The translations under genes and the position numbers were made by a program. Below the pieces are notes generated by a model. That model worked only from the letters and a program-made list of their open reading frames with translations. It made no database searches and had not been told where the DNA came from. A stretch of 64,000 nucleotides of DNA from the NCBI GenBank assembly GCA_030158125.1, contig JAOATL010000012.1, positions 124,001-188,000 on the forward strand. The letters are read 5' to 3'. Source of the stretch: Limnohabitans sp. (lineage in GTDB: Bacteria > Pseudomonadota > Gammaproteobacteria > Burkholderiales > Burkholderiaceae_C). This document shows, piece after piece, positions 46,573-56,802 of this stretch. Within the stretch, counting starts at the first letter, position 1. Each line of letters begins with the position of its first letter.

Positions 46573-47907
46573 GTGACGCTCTCTTTTGTGAAAACATTGT
46601 TGTCTTTTTGGTTTTACAGCACCCTGATGCAATGGGCAACGCCTTTGTTGCGACGTAAGTTACGTCGTCGGGCCAAGGCCGAGCCCATGTATGGCGTCAA
46701 TGTTGAGGAACGATTTGGGCATTACGCCCCTGACTTGCCAACTTCGGATGTCAATTGGGTGTGGGTGCACGCGGTGTCATTGGGAGAGACACGCACCGCA
46801 GCCATTCTGATCAAAGGGCTGAGAGAGAATTTTCCGGACATGCGATTGCTGTTGACCCATGGCACAGCCACAGGCCGAGAAGAAGGACAAAAAATACTGC
46901 GTGCAGGCGATGTTCAGGTCTGGCAGCCTTGGGATTCCAAGGTGGCAGTCGCCCGCTTCTTTACAGCCTTTCAGCCAAGTCTTGGTCTTATTTTAGAAAC
47001 TGAAATTTGGCCCAACTGGGTGCGGTACGCGCAACAATTCAAGGTGCCACTGGTCTTGGTCAATGCCCGCATGAGTGAGAAGTCTTTGCGCAAGGCCTTG
47101 CGCTGGCCATCCCTGATGAAGCCGGCCTACAAAGGATTAAGTGCCGTATTGGCGCAAACCAATGAAGACGCTGTCAGGCTGCAGTCCTTGGGTGCGCAAG
47201 TGACAGAAGTCACGGGCAATTTGAAGTTCGATGCCACACCCGATCCAAGCCAAGTTGCCTTGGGCCATGCTTGGCGTTCACGGTTGACAGGGCCGGTGCT
47301 GATGTTGGCCAGTTCGCGTGAAGGTGAGGAGCGTTTGTGGTTGAAGGCTTGGCAAAGCTATGTCAAGGGCCATCCAAAGACACCGGTTCAGTGGTTGATT
47401 GTTCCCAGACATCCGCAGAGGGTGGCCGAAGTTGAGCAATTGATGCTGGCGCAAGGTCAAGGCATCAGCCGGCGCACGTCATGGGCCGATGAGGAGGCAC
47501 TGCCAGCTGCCAATTCACCGGGTTCAGTTATTTACCTGGGGGACAGCCTGGGTGAAATGGCTTTGTATTACAGCTTGGCCGATGTCGCATTGTTGGGCGG
47601 CAGCTTTGAAGTCTTGGGTGGCCAAAATCTGATTGAGGCTGCTGCGTGTGCTTGCCCCATTGTGATGGGGCCACACACTTTTAATTTTTCTGACGCTTCC
47701 GATGCTGCCTTGTCTGCTGGCGCTGCAACGCGTGCAGTAGACATGTTAGATGCCATCGAAAAAGCCGTGACTGTGGCAATGGACCCTTGTATCCGTCAGC
47801 AACAATCCGACAAGGCGCTGTGGTTTGCAGGGCAACACGGAGGTGCCACCCAACGCACAGCGATGGCTGTGCGTGAGTGGTTGCTCAAGGGTTCAGCAGG
47901 GCATTGA
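46573..47907 (+). CDS. waaA: 3-deoxy-D-manno-octulosonic acid (Kdo) transferase
   Basis: Glycosyltransferase of 444 residues that adds Kdo from CMP-Kdo to lipid A precursor at the inner membrane. It shows an N-terminal hydrophobic anchor (about 5-22), the catalytic Glu in HAVSLGETRTA, and the GGSFEVLGGQNLIEAA donor-site motif. The start is a GTG (46573, or 46588 five codons on); neither has a clear ribosome site, so coupling to the mutase gene is likely. Its 3' end overlaps the convergent tolC gene by 23 bases. Confidence 0.93.
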   Translation: MTLSFVKTLLSFWFYSTLMQWATPLLRRKLRRRAKAEPMYGVNVEERFGHYAPDLPTSDVNWVWVHAVSLGETRTAAILIKGLRENFPDMRLLLTHGTATGREEGQKILRAGDVQVWQPWDSKVAVARFFTAFQPSLGLILETEIWPNWVRYAQQFKVPLVLVNARMSEKSLRKALRWPSLMKPAYKGLSAVLAQTNEDAVRLQSLGAQVTEVTGNLKFDATPDPSQVALGHAWRSRLTGPVLMLASSREGEERLWLKAWQSYVKGHPKTPVQWLIVPRHPQRVAEVEQLMLAQGQGISRRTSWADEEALPAANSPGSVIYLGDSLGEMALYYSLADVALLGGSFEVLGGQNLIEAAACACPIVMGPHTFNFSDASDAALSAGAATRAVDMLDAIEKAVTVAMDPCIRQQQSDKALWFAGQHGGATQRTAMAVREWLLKGSAGH

Positions 47908-49204
47908 TGGAAGCCAAATCAGCTTCTGTCAGGCTGCCAGCCGCCTGGCGCAATTTAAGTTGGCCCAGCAACACGTCGTAGCGAGCTTTGGCCAAATCAC
48001 GTTTGGTTTGGAACAACTGGCTTTGGCTGTTCAAGACATCGATGTTGATGCGCACGCCCACTTGGTAGCCCAACTTGTTGGCGTCCAAAGCGCTTTGACT
48101 GGACGCTTCCGCAGCTTGCAAGGCATTGACCTGGCCCAAGCCCGATTGCAAGCCAAAAAATGCAGAGCGTGTGGCCTGGGCGACTGCGCGTTCCGCCGCT
48201 TCCAAATCAGAGCGAGCTTTGTCTTCAAGCGCCACCGTTTCTTTGATGCGATTTTGAGTTGCAAAACCCGCAAACAATGGCATGTTGAAAGACAAGGTGA
48301 CGCTGTTGGTGTTGATGTCCACTTGCGATGCGTTCAGACCTTTGCCGTCTTTGTAGCGTGTTGGGGTGTAGCCTGCCACCAGATCCAAGGTGGGCTTGTG
48401 ACCCGCTTCGGCTTTGGCTGTTTCAAGCTTTGCAATGTCCAATGCCGCGCGGCTTTGAAGCACAGAAGGGTTGGTTTCTGACGATTGCTTGACCCACTGC
48501 TCCAAACTTTGTACCTCTGGTCCCGCCAGTTTGGCCTTGCTTGAAAGTGACTTGGGTTCAATGTTGTTCAGTCCTACCAATTGGTTCAAGGCCAGCCGCT
48601 TGATGCGCAAATCATTGTCGGCGGCAATCTCTTGAGCCAATACCAAGTCGAAGCGTGCTTGCGCTTCGCGCGCATCCGTGATGGTGGAGGTACCTACTTC
48701 AAAATTGCGTTTGGCCGCGGCCAGTTGTTCTGCCACAGCCAGCTTTTGTGCTTTGACAAAGTCCAGACTTTCGCGTGATATCAGAACATCAAAATAGGCT
48801 TGGCTGAGGCGAACCATCAGATCTTGCTCTGCCGCTTTGAGTTGTACGCTGGCCAGTTCCAGTTGGCGCTGACCCTGCTGGTAGCTGGCAAAGTTGGCAG
48901 GGCGGTAGAGAGGCTGTGACGCACTCAAGGTGGCCGACTTGCTTTGTGCGTTGGCCGTTAGCGCTGAGGCGACTTGTTCCACTTCGGTTTTGTTGACATT
49001 GGCAGACAAGCCAATGGTGGGCAACAAAAGTGCCTTGGCTTGATCACCTTTGGCAAGATTGGCCGTGTACTGAGACTGCGCGGCTTTGTAAGTGGCATCG
49101 TAACTGCGGGCTGTTTCAAACAAGGACATCAAGCTCTGGGCTTGTGCTGAACCAGCGAAAGCAGCAGAGATGGCCAACGTGATGGGTAGAAAGCGCAAAT
49201 TCAT
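47885..49204 (-). CDS. tolC: TolC-family outer membrane efflux channel
   Basis: Outer-membrane exit duct of 439 residues with a signal peptide ending at SAQAQ (about 24) and the two repeats of coiled-coil plus beta-strand segments typical of TolC (type I secretion and RND partners). The start at 49204 directly precedes the signal peptide. It is the last gene of a minus-strand series that includes an RND pump and fusion protein, so it may be their partner, though pcm and a rhodanese gene stand between. Confidence 0.9.
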   Translation of the reverse strand: MNLRFLPITLAISAAFAGSAQAQSLMSLFETARSYDATYKAAQSQYTANLAKGDQAKALLLPTIGLSANVNKTEVEQVASALTANAQSKSATLSASQPLYRPANFASYQQGQRQLELASVQLKAAEQDLMVRLSQAYFDVLISRESLDFVKAQKLAVAEQLAAAKRNFEVGTSTITDAREAQARFDLVLAQEIAADNDLRIKRLALNQLVGLNNIEPKSLSSKAKLAGPEVQSLEQWVKQSSETNPSVLQSRAALDIAKLETAKAEAGHKPTLDLVAGYTPTRYKDGKGLNASQVDINTNSVTLSFNMPLFAGFATQNRIKETVALEDKARSDLEAAERAVAQATRSAFFGLQSGLGQVNALQAAEASSQSALDANKLGYQVGVRINIDVLNSQSQLFQTKRDLAKARYDVLLGQLKLRQAAGSLTEADLASINALLNP

Positions 49205-49249
49205 GAAAATCTTTCGTGGCAAAAGCCAAGGTTAGATGGAAATTAAAAA

Positions 49250-49588
49250 TCAGTAAACTGGCACACTGGGGTCAACTTGCGCAGACCACGCGTGAATACC
49301 GCCACTGATGTTGGTGACGTTGGTAAAACCATGGTGTTCTAAGAAGGCTGCAACTTGCATGCTTCTGCCGCCGTGGTGACACAAGCAAGCGATAGGCCGG
49401 TTTTTATCCAGTTCGAACAAGCGGGCAGGTACAGTTTGCATGGGCATGATCATGACTTCGCACGCTTGTGGCGCAATGCTGGCCATCTTGCATTCCCATG
49501 TTTCGCGAACGTCCAAAATCAAAGGCTGCCCCTGTGAGCTTGCCTGTTGTTGCCAGTCGGAGAATTGTGCGGGGCTAATTTGTTGCAT
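49250..49588 (-). CDS. Rhodanese-domain protein
   Basis: Single rhodanese domain of 112 residues with the active-site loop CHHGGRS, in which the Cys would carry a persulfide. Such proteins transfer sulfur or detoxify cyanide. Start 49588 (MQQISPAQF) chosen for fold length; the longer frame overlaps pcm. It sits between pcm and tolC, an order seen in related bacteria; no functional link to either is evident. Confidence 0.88.
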   Translation of the reverse strand: MQQISPAQFSDWQQQASSQGQPLILDVRETWECKMASIAPQACEVMIMPMQTVPARLFELDKNRPIACLCHHGGRSMQVAAFLEHHGFTNVTNISGGIHAWSAQVDPSVPVY

Positions 49589-49622
49589 GTGAGTTGAACC
49601 TGCTTGTGCGGGGACGCAGTGT

Positions 49623-50288
49623 TCAGAATGAAAAACGGTTGTGTTCGGGGAAACCTTGCAACCGGGGTGCACAAGTGTCCCAAGGTTCTGAGGTTTGCCA
49701 TTGTTGTTCGCCGGTGCGCGTGATGATGCTGGCGCGCATGACGGGATCTTCTCCGACCACAGCCAACAAACGGCCGCCTGTCTTGAGCTGATTGAGCAAG
49801 ACCTGCGGTACTTCGGGCACGGAGCCGCTTAAGAAAATGACATCGAAGGGGCCGTCTGCTGCAGCACCTTGGCAGCCGTCTGCGTTGCGGACTTCGACAT
49901 TGGCAATTCCTGCCGCTTGTAAATTGGCGCGCGCTTGCTGTGCCAAGCCAGCATCAATCTCCAGGCTGAGAACGCTGGCTGCTTGTTGCGAAGCCAGCGC
50001 AGCCATGTAACCTGAGCCCGTGCCAATTTCCAAAACTTTGTCTGTGGGCTGAATGGCTGCATCTTGTAAAAATCGAGCCTCAACCCGAGGTGCCAACATG
50101 ACTTGGCCCGATGTGCTCTGAGTATGCAAAGGGATTTCCATGTCCACAAATGTCAGTGCTTTGTTGGCCATGGGCACAAATTGTTCACGTTTGACAACCG
50201 ACAACAAAGTCAATACTTGACCATCCAAGACTTCCCAAGGACGAATTTGTTGTTCGATCATGTTGAAACGGGCGATATCATTGCTCAT
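49623..50288 (-). CDS. pcm: Protein-L-isoaspartate O-methyltransferase
   Basis: SAM methyltransferase of 221 residues that repairs isoaspartyl residues in aged proteins. The SAM site is VLEIGTGSGYMAAL and the family's PWEVLDGQVL start is present. One difference: the substrate loop reads MEIPLHTQSTSGQVML, where classical Pcm has a Ser-rich loop before QPYIVA, so this belongs to the diverged Pcm-like branch common in Betaproteobacteria and isoaspartate activity is less certain. Confidence 0.84.
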   Translation of the reverse strand: MSNDIARFNMIEQQIRPWEVLDGQVLTLLSVVKREQFVPMANKALTFVDMEIPLHTQSTSGQVMLAPRVEARFLQDAAIQPTDKVLEIGTGSGYMAALASQQAASVLSLEIDAGLAQQARANLQAAGIANVEVRNADGCQGAAADGPFDVIFLSGSVPEVPQVLLNQLKTGGRLLAVVGEDPVMRASIITRTGEQQWQTSEPWDTCAPRLQGFPEHNRFSF

Positions 50289-50322
50289 GCTTACTCCGGG
50301 GGGTATGTAATTCTAACCAATT

Positions 50323-53300
50323 TCATTTTAGCTTCTGGCGGGGCTGTGAAATAGACTTTTCCTTACCGGACCATAGGCGTTTTAAAAATTCACTCAAATC
50401 GTCCATGTAGCAATACACCACAGGCACCACCACCAAGGTTAGAAGTGAAGAAGTGATCACCCCGCCAATGACCGCTTGGCCCATGGGCGAGCGTTGCTCA
50501 GAGCCCTCAGTGATGGCGAATGCAAGGGGAATCATGCCAAAAATCATGGCCAAGGTGGTCATCAAAATGGGGCGCAGCCTGACTTTGGCGGCCAACAACA
50601 GGGCTTCTGTGCGATTTAACCCCGCAACTGGAACGCCTGAGTCCGAAACCCCGCCTTCGCGAGCGCGAATGGCAAAGTCGACCAACAAAATGGCATTTTT
50701 GGTAACCAATCCCATGAGCATCACCACGCCAATGACGGAGAACATCGACAAAGCTGAGCGGAAGGCCATCAGAGCCAAAACCACACCAATCAAGGTGAGG
50801 GGCAGGGCCGTCATCAGAGCCAAAGGTTGTAAAAAGCTCTTGAATTGGCTGGCCAAAATCATGTAAATGAAAATAACTGCCATGAGCAAGGCCGTGGTGG
50901 CGTATTGAAAAGACTCGTTCATGCTCTTGGTGGAGCCGCCAAATTGGTAGCGATAACCGGGAGGCCAAGCCACAGCCTCTAGGATTTTACGAATGTCAGT
51001 CGAAATTTCGCCAGCCGAACGAAGCGATGCGTTGGCATTGATGGAAACTTCCCGCATCAAGTCTCGGCGATTGATTTGATTTGAACCGGTGGTTTCTTGA
51101 ACTTGCGCAATTTGTCCCAGCCTAACGGTTCGTGTTTGACCATCAGCACCAGGGGTGGTGAATGGAAGTCGTTCTAGATCTTGTGGGCTATTTCGGAAGT
51201 CAGGACTCAAACGAACATTAACATCGTAGGTTTGGTCATCGGGTGCTCGCCAGTTGCCCACAGTCTGACCTGCAATCAGCGTCCTCAATCCACTGGACAA
51301 ATTGGCAACGCCCCATCCCAAGTCGGAGGCTGATTCGCGCATCACTTGGATGGCAATAGATGGTTTGTTGGGTTTGACACTGCTGTCCAAGTCCACCAAG
51401 CCAGGAATGACACGAAACTGTTCCATCAGCTTGAGGGTCAAGCGCTCCAACTCACGCTGATCTGGACCTTGAAGAGAGAACTCAATTTGTTTGTTACCGC
51501 CCACACTGTCCAGTGTGCCGACGTGCGTGACGGTAATGCCCGCAACCTTGGCAAGACGCTCACGCAGCAAAACAGAAATGTCTTCGACATTGCGTTGCCT
51601 TAATTTGCGATCGACCAATCGAATGTAAATGCTGGCGTTGTTTTTACCTTGCGCATTGGGTGTGTTCATGCCCGTCAAGGTGTACTGAACCTCTGGAAAT
51701 TCACGCACGATGGCTTCAACTTGTTTGGCTTTCAGAGCGGTGCTTTCCAGCGAAGTTCCTACAGGTGTTTGGAAGTTCAAAGTGGTTTCGGAATAGTCAC
51801 CTTTGGGGACAAATTCCGTGCCCAGCAGCGGCACCATCATGACGCTGCTGATGAAAATACCGAAGGCCAATAGCAGCGTGCTGCGTTTGTGCGCCAAGGC
51901 CCAAGAGAGCATTTCCTGATACCGCTCGGCCATGCGTTCGGTTTGTCTCTCAAACCACTGGGTGACACGGCCGATGCTGCGATCGTAAAAGCTGTCGGGC
52001 CCTTTGGGGGCACCCGCGTGATGAATGCTGGGGTCGTGCCAAATGCTGGACAGCATCGGATCGAGCGTGAAGCTGACAAACATGGAGATGAGCACCGCCG
52101 CCACAATGGTGATGCCAAACTCATGAAAGAACTTACCAATGATGCCTTCCATGAAGCCAATCGGCAAAAAAACCGCCACGATGGAGAGGGTGGTGGCCAG
52201 CACAGCCAAGCCAATTTCTTGCGTACCAAGGAGCGCCGCATCGTAGGCGTTTTTGCCCATTTGGACGTGTCGCACAATGTTTTCGCGCACCACAATGGCG
52301 TCGTCAATCAGAAGTCCTACGCACAATGACAAGGCCATCAAAGTGATCATGTTGATGGTGAAACCAAACATGCTCATGAACCAAAAGGTGCCAATCAATG
52401 AAATAGGCAGGGTCAGGCCAGTGATCACCGTCGAACGCCATGAATTCAAAAACAAAAACACAATCAAAATGGTCAGCAAGGCGCCTTCAATCAGGGTTCT
52501 CCGTACATTGTCCACTGCGACACGAATTTGTCTAGAACCATCGGACACGGGTTCTAATCGAATGTCTGCCGGCACTTGTTTGCGCAACTCTTGAAGACTG
52601 CCCATCAGGCCATCGACCACTTCGATGGTGTTGGCATCTTGCGATTTTTGAATGGTCAGCAGCAACGTGCGTTCGCCGTTGTAGAGGGCCATGCTCTCCA
52701 TCTCTTGTGCACCATCTTTGACGTGGGCGACTTGTGCCAAACGGATGGCGGTCCCGCCCTTGCGCGCCACAATGATTTGGCCAAAATCTTCAGGGCGTTT
52801 GACTCGGGACTGAATTTGAATGACGCGCTCTTGTGTGGACGAGCGCAGCGCGCCCACCGGCAAGTCTTGGTTTTCGTTGCGAACTGCGGAAGCAATTTGC
52901 TCGGCACTGACACCCAGCGCTTCCATGGCATCGGGGCGCAAGTAGATGTTGATCTCACGCCGGCTACCGCCAATGAGATTGACTGCGCCAACGCCGCGCA
53001 CATTTTCCAGGCGTTTTTTCAGAACTTGTTCGGTGTAGTTGGTGAGTTCCACCAAGCGGGTGCTACTTGCCCCCTGACGAACTTCTGGTATGACAGCCAA
53101 AGACCAGATGGCTTTGCTGGTGGGGTCAAAACGGATGATGCGTGGTTCTTTGACCTCGTCCCGCAAGGTGGCCCGCATGCCGGCTACTTTTTCTCGGACA
53201 TCATCGGCTGCTTTGCGACCGTCCATGTTCAGTTGGAACTCAATCACCACGACAGATTGGTTTTCGTAGCTGCGCGAGGTGAGGGCATTGATACCCGCGA

Positions 53301-53520
53301 TGGTGTTGACACTTTCCTCAATTTTTTTGCTGACTTCGCTCTCGATAATTTCAGGCGAAGCACCAGGGTACTCGGTGATGACCACCACGACTGGAAAATC
53401 AATGTTGGGGAATTGATCAACTTTCAAGCGCTGAAATGCAAAGAAGCCCATCACCACAAACGCAAGCATGATCATGGTCGCGAAGACCGGATTTTGAAGA
53501 CTGACCCGTGTGAACCACAT
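50323..53520 (-). CDS. RND efflux pump inner-membrane protein (HAE1 type)
   Basis: Proton-driven exporter of 1065 residues with the 12-helix RND layout and two large periplasmic loops. The proton-relay aspartates are Asp406 and Asp407 in [15 protein letters not shown], which marks the hydrophobe/amphiphile (drug) branch, not the heavy-metal branch. It starts 26 bases after the fusion-protein gene. The sequence is closest in style to MexF/MdtB-like or AcrB-like single pumps; exact substrates cannot be told. Confidence 0.93.
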   Translation of the reverse strand: MWFTRVSLQNPVFATMIMLAFVVMGFFAFQRLKVDQFPNIDFPVVVVITEYPGASPEIIESEVSKKIEESVNTIAGINALTSRSYENQSVVVIEFQLNMDGRKAADDVREKVAGMRATLRDEVKEPRIIRFDPTSKAIWSLAVIPEVRQGASSTRLVELTNYTEQVLKKRLENVRGVGAVNLIGGSRREINIYLRPDAMEALGVSAEQIASAVRNENQDLPVGALRSSTQERVIQIQSRVKRPEDFGQIIVARKGGTAIRLAQVAHVKDGAQEMESMALYNGERTLLLTIQKSQDANTIEVVDGLMGSLQELRKQVPADIRLEPVSDGSRQIRVAVDNVRRTLIEGALLTILIVFLFLNSWRSTVITGLTLPISLIGTFWFMSMFGFTINMITLMALSLCVGLLIDDAIVVRENIVRHVQMGKNAYDAALLGTQEIGLAVLATTLSIVAVFLPIGFMEGIIGKFFHEFGITIVAAVLISMFVSFTLDPMLSSIWHDPSIHHAGAPKGPDSFYDRSIGRVTQWFERQTERMAERYQEMLSWALAHKRSTLLLAFGIFISSVMMVPLLGTEFVPKGDYSETTLNFQTPVGTSLESTALKAKQVEAIVREFPEVQYTLTGMNTPNAQGKNNASIYIRLVDRKLRQRNVEDISVLLRERLAKVAGITVTHVGTLDSVGGNKQIEFSLQGPDQRELERLTLKLMEQFRVIPGLVDLDSSVKPNKPSIAIQVMRESASDLGWGVANLSSGLRTLIAGQTVGNWRAPDDQTYDVNVRLSPDFRNSPQDLERLPFTTPGADGQTRTVRLGQIAQVQETTGSNQINRRDLMREVSINANASLRSAGEISTDIRKILEAVAWPPGYRYQFGGSTKSMNESFQYATTALLMAVIFIYMILASQFKSFLQPLALMTALPLTLIGVVLALMAFRSALSMFSVIGVVMLMGLVTKNAILLVDFAIRAREGGVSDSGVPVAGLNRTEALLLAAKVRLRPILMTTLAMIFGMIPLAFAITEGSEQRSPMGQAVIGGVITSSLLTLVVVPVVYCYMDDLSEFLKRLWSGKEKSISQPRQKLK

Positions 53521-53546
53521 GTTGTAAAACTTTCAGCAGATGGCAG

Positions 53547-54692
53547 TCAGGGTTTTTCGGCTTTTTGGAGTGCTGCGGTTTGAATCACCAAGGTGCCATC
53601 TCGAACTGCACCGGCACTGGGCGCCAAGACATCTGTGCCTTCGCTCAGCTCACGCAGGGCCATCACGGCTTTGCCGTCAGCTTCACCTCTAGGGCCTGAA
53701 GCAACTGTGACGTGAACCACTTTGCCGTTTTGAATGGTTTGAACATAGGGCGACGTTTTGTCGGTACGCACACTTTCTAAAGGTACGACGACGGCTTGAA
53801 TTTTTTGTGTGCCCAGATTTCCCTGCACAAAAATGCCCTGTCGCAACAAAGGATGCGCGCTCAATCCAAGGTAGACAAGCACACTTCGGCTGCCTGTTTG
53901 TGCATTGGGATTGATGCGCAACACTTTGGCGGTGACGTTTTGGTCTGTGTTTTCGATGAACAGTTTGGCTGTTTGTCCAACTTTGACAGTGACTGCGTCT
54001 GCCGTGCTCAGGGTTGCTTCCAACTCCAGTTGCGAAAGGTCAACGATTTCAACGATGCGCGCTTCAGGGGAGACGCGCTCACCCGGCTGCGCCAAGCGCT
54101 GGCTGATCAAACCACTGAGGGGTGCCTTCAGGGTGCAATCTTCGACGGCTTTACTGGCTGCATCGTAAGCGGACAGCGCTGCTTGGTAGGTGGCTTTGCT
54201 GCCGTTCAAGTTGGCGATTGACGTGTCCAAGGCTGTTTTGGAAATGAAGCCTTGATTGACCAATGCATTGTTGTTGTCAAATTGGCGCTGTGCCACCTCA
54301 ACTTGCGCACGTGCGGCTTCTGCTTGTTGTTGCGCTTGACGCTGCCGCGCTGCATATTCTGTTGCATCGACCCGGGCCAAAATTTGCCCTGCGACCACAG
54401 CATCGCCTTCGCGGACGTCCAGTGCCATCAATTCACCAGCGACGCGGGCCTTGACCATGGCGCTGCGTGTGGCTTTTAAAGTGCCAGAGATGGAGATGCC
54501 CTGGGTCAGGCTGATTTTTTGGGCGGTGACCACATCCGTTTGAGACAACTCAATGGTGTTGTTTGCACTGGTTTTTGCAACTTTCAAATCTGATTTCTTC
54601 GCGCCCAACCAGCCTTTGGCATAGCCCAAGCCAAGGCCCACCATGAGAAGGAACAAGGTGGCAATGAGCACGCGTTTTTTTGTCAAGGTCAT
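53547..54692 (-). CDS. RND efflux membrane fusion protein
   Basis: Periplasmic adaptor of 381 residues that links the RND pump to the outer-membrane channel. An uncleaved N-terminal helix (about 7-26) anchors it, followed by a lipoyl half, an alpha-hairpin (about 115-185, Gln/Ala-rich), the second lipoyl half and a beta-barrel. Its ATG overlaps the TetR stop by four bases, so regulator, adaptor and pump are one operon. Confidence 0.91.
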   Translation of the reverse strand: MTLTKKRVLIATLFLLMVGLGLGYAKGWLGAKKSDLKVAKTSANNTIELSQTDVVTAQKISLTQGISISGTLKATRSAMVKARVAGELMALDVREGDAVVAGQILARVDATEYAARQRQAQQQAEAARAQVEVAQRQFDNNNALVNQGFISKTALDTSIANLNGSKATYQAALSAYDAASKAVEDCTLKAPLSGLISQRLAQPGERVSPEARIVEIVDLSQLELEATLSTADAVTVKVGQTAKLFIENTDQNVTAKVLRINPNAQTGSRSVLVYLGLSAHPLLRQGIFVQGNLGTQKIQAVVVPLESVRTDKTSPYVQTIQNGKVVHVTVASGPRGEADGKAVMALRELSEGTDVLAPSAGAVRDGTLVIQTAALQKAEKP

Positions 54693-55336
54693 ACAGGTGT
54701 TTCGACAGAGAGGCCGCGCACAATCAGGTCCGCGTGTTGGGTGATGTAGTTTTCTGCGGGTACGTCAGGCGAGCCAGCAAGGCACAGAGCATTGGTGTGC
54801 TTGGACATGATGAAAAACAGCATGGGCGCAATGATCACCATCACGGTGCTTTCCAGGTTGAAGTTTTTAAATTCTCCGGCGGCGCGACCCCGCTCCAGCA
54901 CATCCTTGAGCACTCGAATGGCTGGGTTGATGACTTCTTCTTGGTAAAAAGCCGCCAGTTCAGGAAAGTGGTTGCTCTCACTGATGATCAGCTTGGTGAT
55001 CCCTGAGGCTTTGGTGGCGCCATATCTGCGCCACCACTCCCGTATCAAAAAGTGCAACAGTTCTTTGCTGCTGCCTTTGAAGTTGGCCACTTCCAGGGCA
55101 CCTTCAGTGACTGTTTTGACCACGTTCTCGCGCACCACAGCTTTGAAAAGTTCTTCTTTGCTGGGGAAGTACAAAAACAGCGTGCCTTTGGACACGCCGG
55201 CTTTGGCGGCAACTTCTTCTGCGCGTGTGGCCGCAAAGCCTTTTTCAACAAAAAGGTCTAGCGCAGCCTCTAGCAATTCGCCTGGGCGATGCTGTTTGCG
55301 GCGTTCGCGTTTGAGGGGAGGTGGTATTTCAGACAC
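54689..55336 (-). CDS. TetR-family regulator of the RND operon
   Basis: Repressor-type protein of 215 residues from a GTG start at 55336; a TTG at 55387 is the alternative, and no in-frame ATG exists near. The helix-turn-helix is at about 18-65 (GFAATRAEEVAAKAGVSKGTLFLYFPSKEELF) and the rest is the ligand-binding helical domain. Unusually it is the first gene of the pump operon instead of divergent from it, so it is likely to repress its own promoter in 55337-55410 and be relieved by a pump substrate. Confidence 0.86.
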   Translation of the reverse strand: MSEIPPPLKRERRKQHRPGELLEAALDLFVEKGFAATRAEEVAAKAGVSKGTLFLYFPSKEELFKAVVRENVVKTVTEGALEVANFKGSSKELLHFLIREWWRRYGATKASGITKLIISESNHFPELAAFYQEEVINPAIRVLKDVLERGRAAGEFKNFNLESTVMVIIAPMLFFIMSKHTNALCLAGSPDVPAENYITQHADLIVRGLSVETPV

Positions 55337-55410
55337 GTTTAATGACTCGTTGGTTAGTAATGTAAGGTCTGGCCATTGGAGCGTCAAGCCTTCAGGTCTG
55401 CGTGGTCGAA

Positions 55411-55436
55411 AAAAAGACCGCCTGGGCGGTCTTTTT
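55411..55436. terminator. Bidirectional intrinsic terminator
   Basis: A perfect 12-bp stem (aaaaagaccgcc / ggcggtcttttt, two-base centre) with T5 on both strands, 20 bases past the glutaryl-CoA dehydrogenase stop. It ends that minus-strand transcript and insulates the TetR promoter. Confidence 0.9.
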
Positions 55437-55456
55437 GAAAAATAACTTGAGGTATC

Positions 55457-56644
55457 TCAATAGAAGGCTTGAAGACCTGTTTGCGCGCGACCCAAAATGA
55501 GCGCGTGCACGTCATGCGTTCCTTCGTAGGTGTTGACGGTTTCCAAGTTGATCATGTGGCGAATGACATGGTATTCGTCGTGAATGCCATTGCCGCCGTG
55601 CATGTCGCGTGCCATGCGGGCCACGTCCAAGGCCTTGCCGCAGCTGTTGCGTTTGATCAGACTGATCATCTCGGGCACAGATTTGCCATCGTCCATCAAT
55701 CGACCTACGCGCAAGCAGCCCTGCAGGCCCAATGTGATTTCGGTTTGCATGTCGGCCAATTTCTTTTGGATCAGTTGGTTTTGTGCCAAGGGGCGGCCAA
55801 ACTGAACACGGTCTAGGGTGTATTGACGCGCACGGTGCCAGCAGTCTTCCGCAGCACCCAGGGCACCCCAGGCAATGCCGTATCGGGCTTTGTTCAAGCA
55901 GCCAAACGGGCCTTTCAAGCCAGACACATTGGGCAACATGTTTTCTTCTGGCACAAACACATCGTCCATGACGATTTCGCCAGTGATGCTGGCGCGCAAG
56001 CTCATCTTGCCTTCGATCTTGGGGGCAGTGAGGCCCTTCATGCCTTTTTCCAAAATGAAGCCGCGAATGGCAGACTGTCCGTCGCCTTCACCTTCAAGTT
56101 TGGCCCACACCACAAACACATCGGCGATGGGCGCGTTGGTGATCCACATTTTGGCGCCCTTCATGATGAAGCCGCCATCCACAGGCTTTGCGCGTGTGAG
56201 CATGCTGGCAGGATCAGAGCCGTGGTTGGGTTCGGTCAGGCCGAAGCAACCCACCCATTCGCCAGTGGCCAATTTGGGCAAGTACTTTTGACGCTGGGCT
56301 TCGGAGCCGTATTCATGGATAGGGTGCATGACCAAGGAGCTTTGCACGCTCATGGCGCTGCGGTAACCGCTGTCGACGCGTTCCACCTCGCGCGCCACCA
56401 AGCCGTAGCTGACATAGTTCAATCCGGCGCAGCCGTAGCCATCGATGGTGGAGCCCAAGAAGCCCATGCTGCCAAACTCGTTCATGATTTCGCGGTCAAA
56501 CTTTTCATGGCGCGCAGCCATCAAAACGCGAGTTTGCAACTTCTCTTGGCAAAAGTTATGCGCGGCATCAACGATGGCGCGTTCATCTTCGCTCAGTTGT
56601 TCGTTCAGCAAAAAGGCGTCGTCCCATTGAAAGCTAGGCTTCAT
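55457..56644 (-). CDS. gcdH: Glutaryl-CoA dehydrogenase
   Basis: FAD enzyme of 395 residues that oxidises and decarboxylates glutaryl-CoA to crotonyl-CoA in lysine, tryptophan and aromatic breakdown. The catalytic base is Glu374 in TYEGTHD and the substrate-binding Arg is in [12 protein letters not shown], a segment specific to this branch of acyl-CoA dehydrogenases. [13 protein letters not shown] binds flavin. It is monocistronic: a terminator follows it and msrA is divergent. No CoA-transferase or LysR regulator gene, often found next to gcdH, is adjacent. Confidence 0.94.
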   Translation of the reverse strand: MKPSFQWDDAFLLNEQLSEDERAIVDAAHNFCQEKLQTRVLMAARHEKFDREIMNEFGSMGFLGSTIDGYGCAGLNYVSYGLVAREVERVDSGYRSAMSVQSSLVMHPIHEYGSEAQRQKYLPKLATGEWVGCFGLTEPNHGSDPASMLTRAKPVDGGFIMKGAKMWITNAPIADVFVVWAKLEGEGDGQSAIRGFILEKGMKGLTAPKIEGKMSLRASITGEIVMDDVFVPEENMLPNVSGLKGPFGCLNKARYGIAWGALGAAEDCWHRARQYTLDRVQFGRPLAQNQLIQKKLADMQTEITLGLQGCLRVGRLMDDGKSVPEMISLIKRNSCGKALDVARMARDMHGGNGIHDEYHVIRHMINLETVNTYEGTHDVHALILGRAQTGLQAFY

Positions 56645-56802
56645 GATGTAAATCCATCCAAGATTAAAGATGAGGAGATTTTATAGTCATGAGAAATGTT
56701 CTATGCGCTTGTCCCATAGAGAAGCCTGTCTAAGAGGTGACAAGTGCTTTCATCTGGCGGGGTTTTGGCGCAAAGGTGGGTGTTTTGGGTCAGAATGTCT
56801 GC

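Noticed and set aside
45592..46632. A 346-codon minus-strand frame across the phosphohexomutase and start of waaA.
   Set aside because: Both sense genes are clearly real with intact motifs; the antisense product is compositionally odd and matches no family I recognise.
52576..53583. A 335-codon plus-strand frame opposite the RND pump gene.
   Set aside because: Shadow of the pump gene; low-complexity composition and no start context.
55823..56686. A 287-codon plus-strand frame opposite glutaryl-CoA dehydrogenase.
   Set aside because: The sense gene is unmistakable with catalytic residues in place; no independent evidence for the antisense frame.
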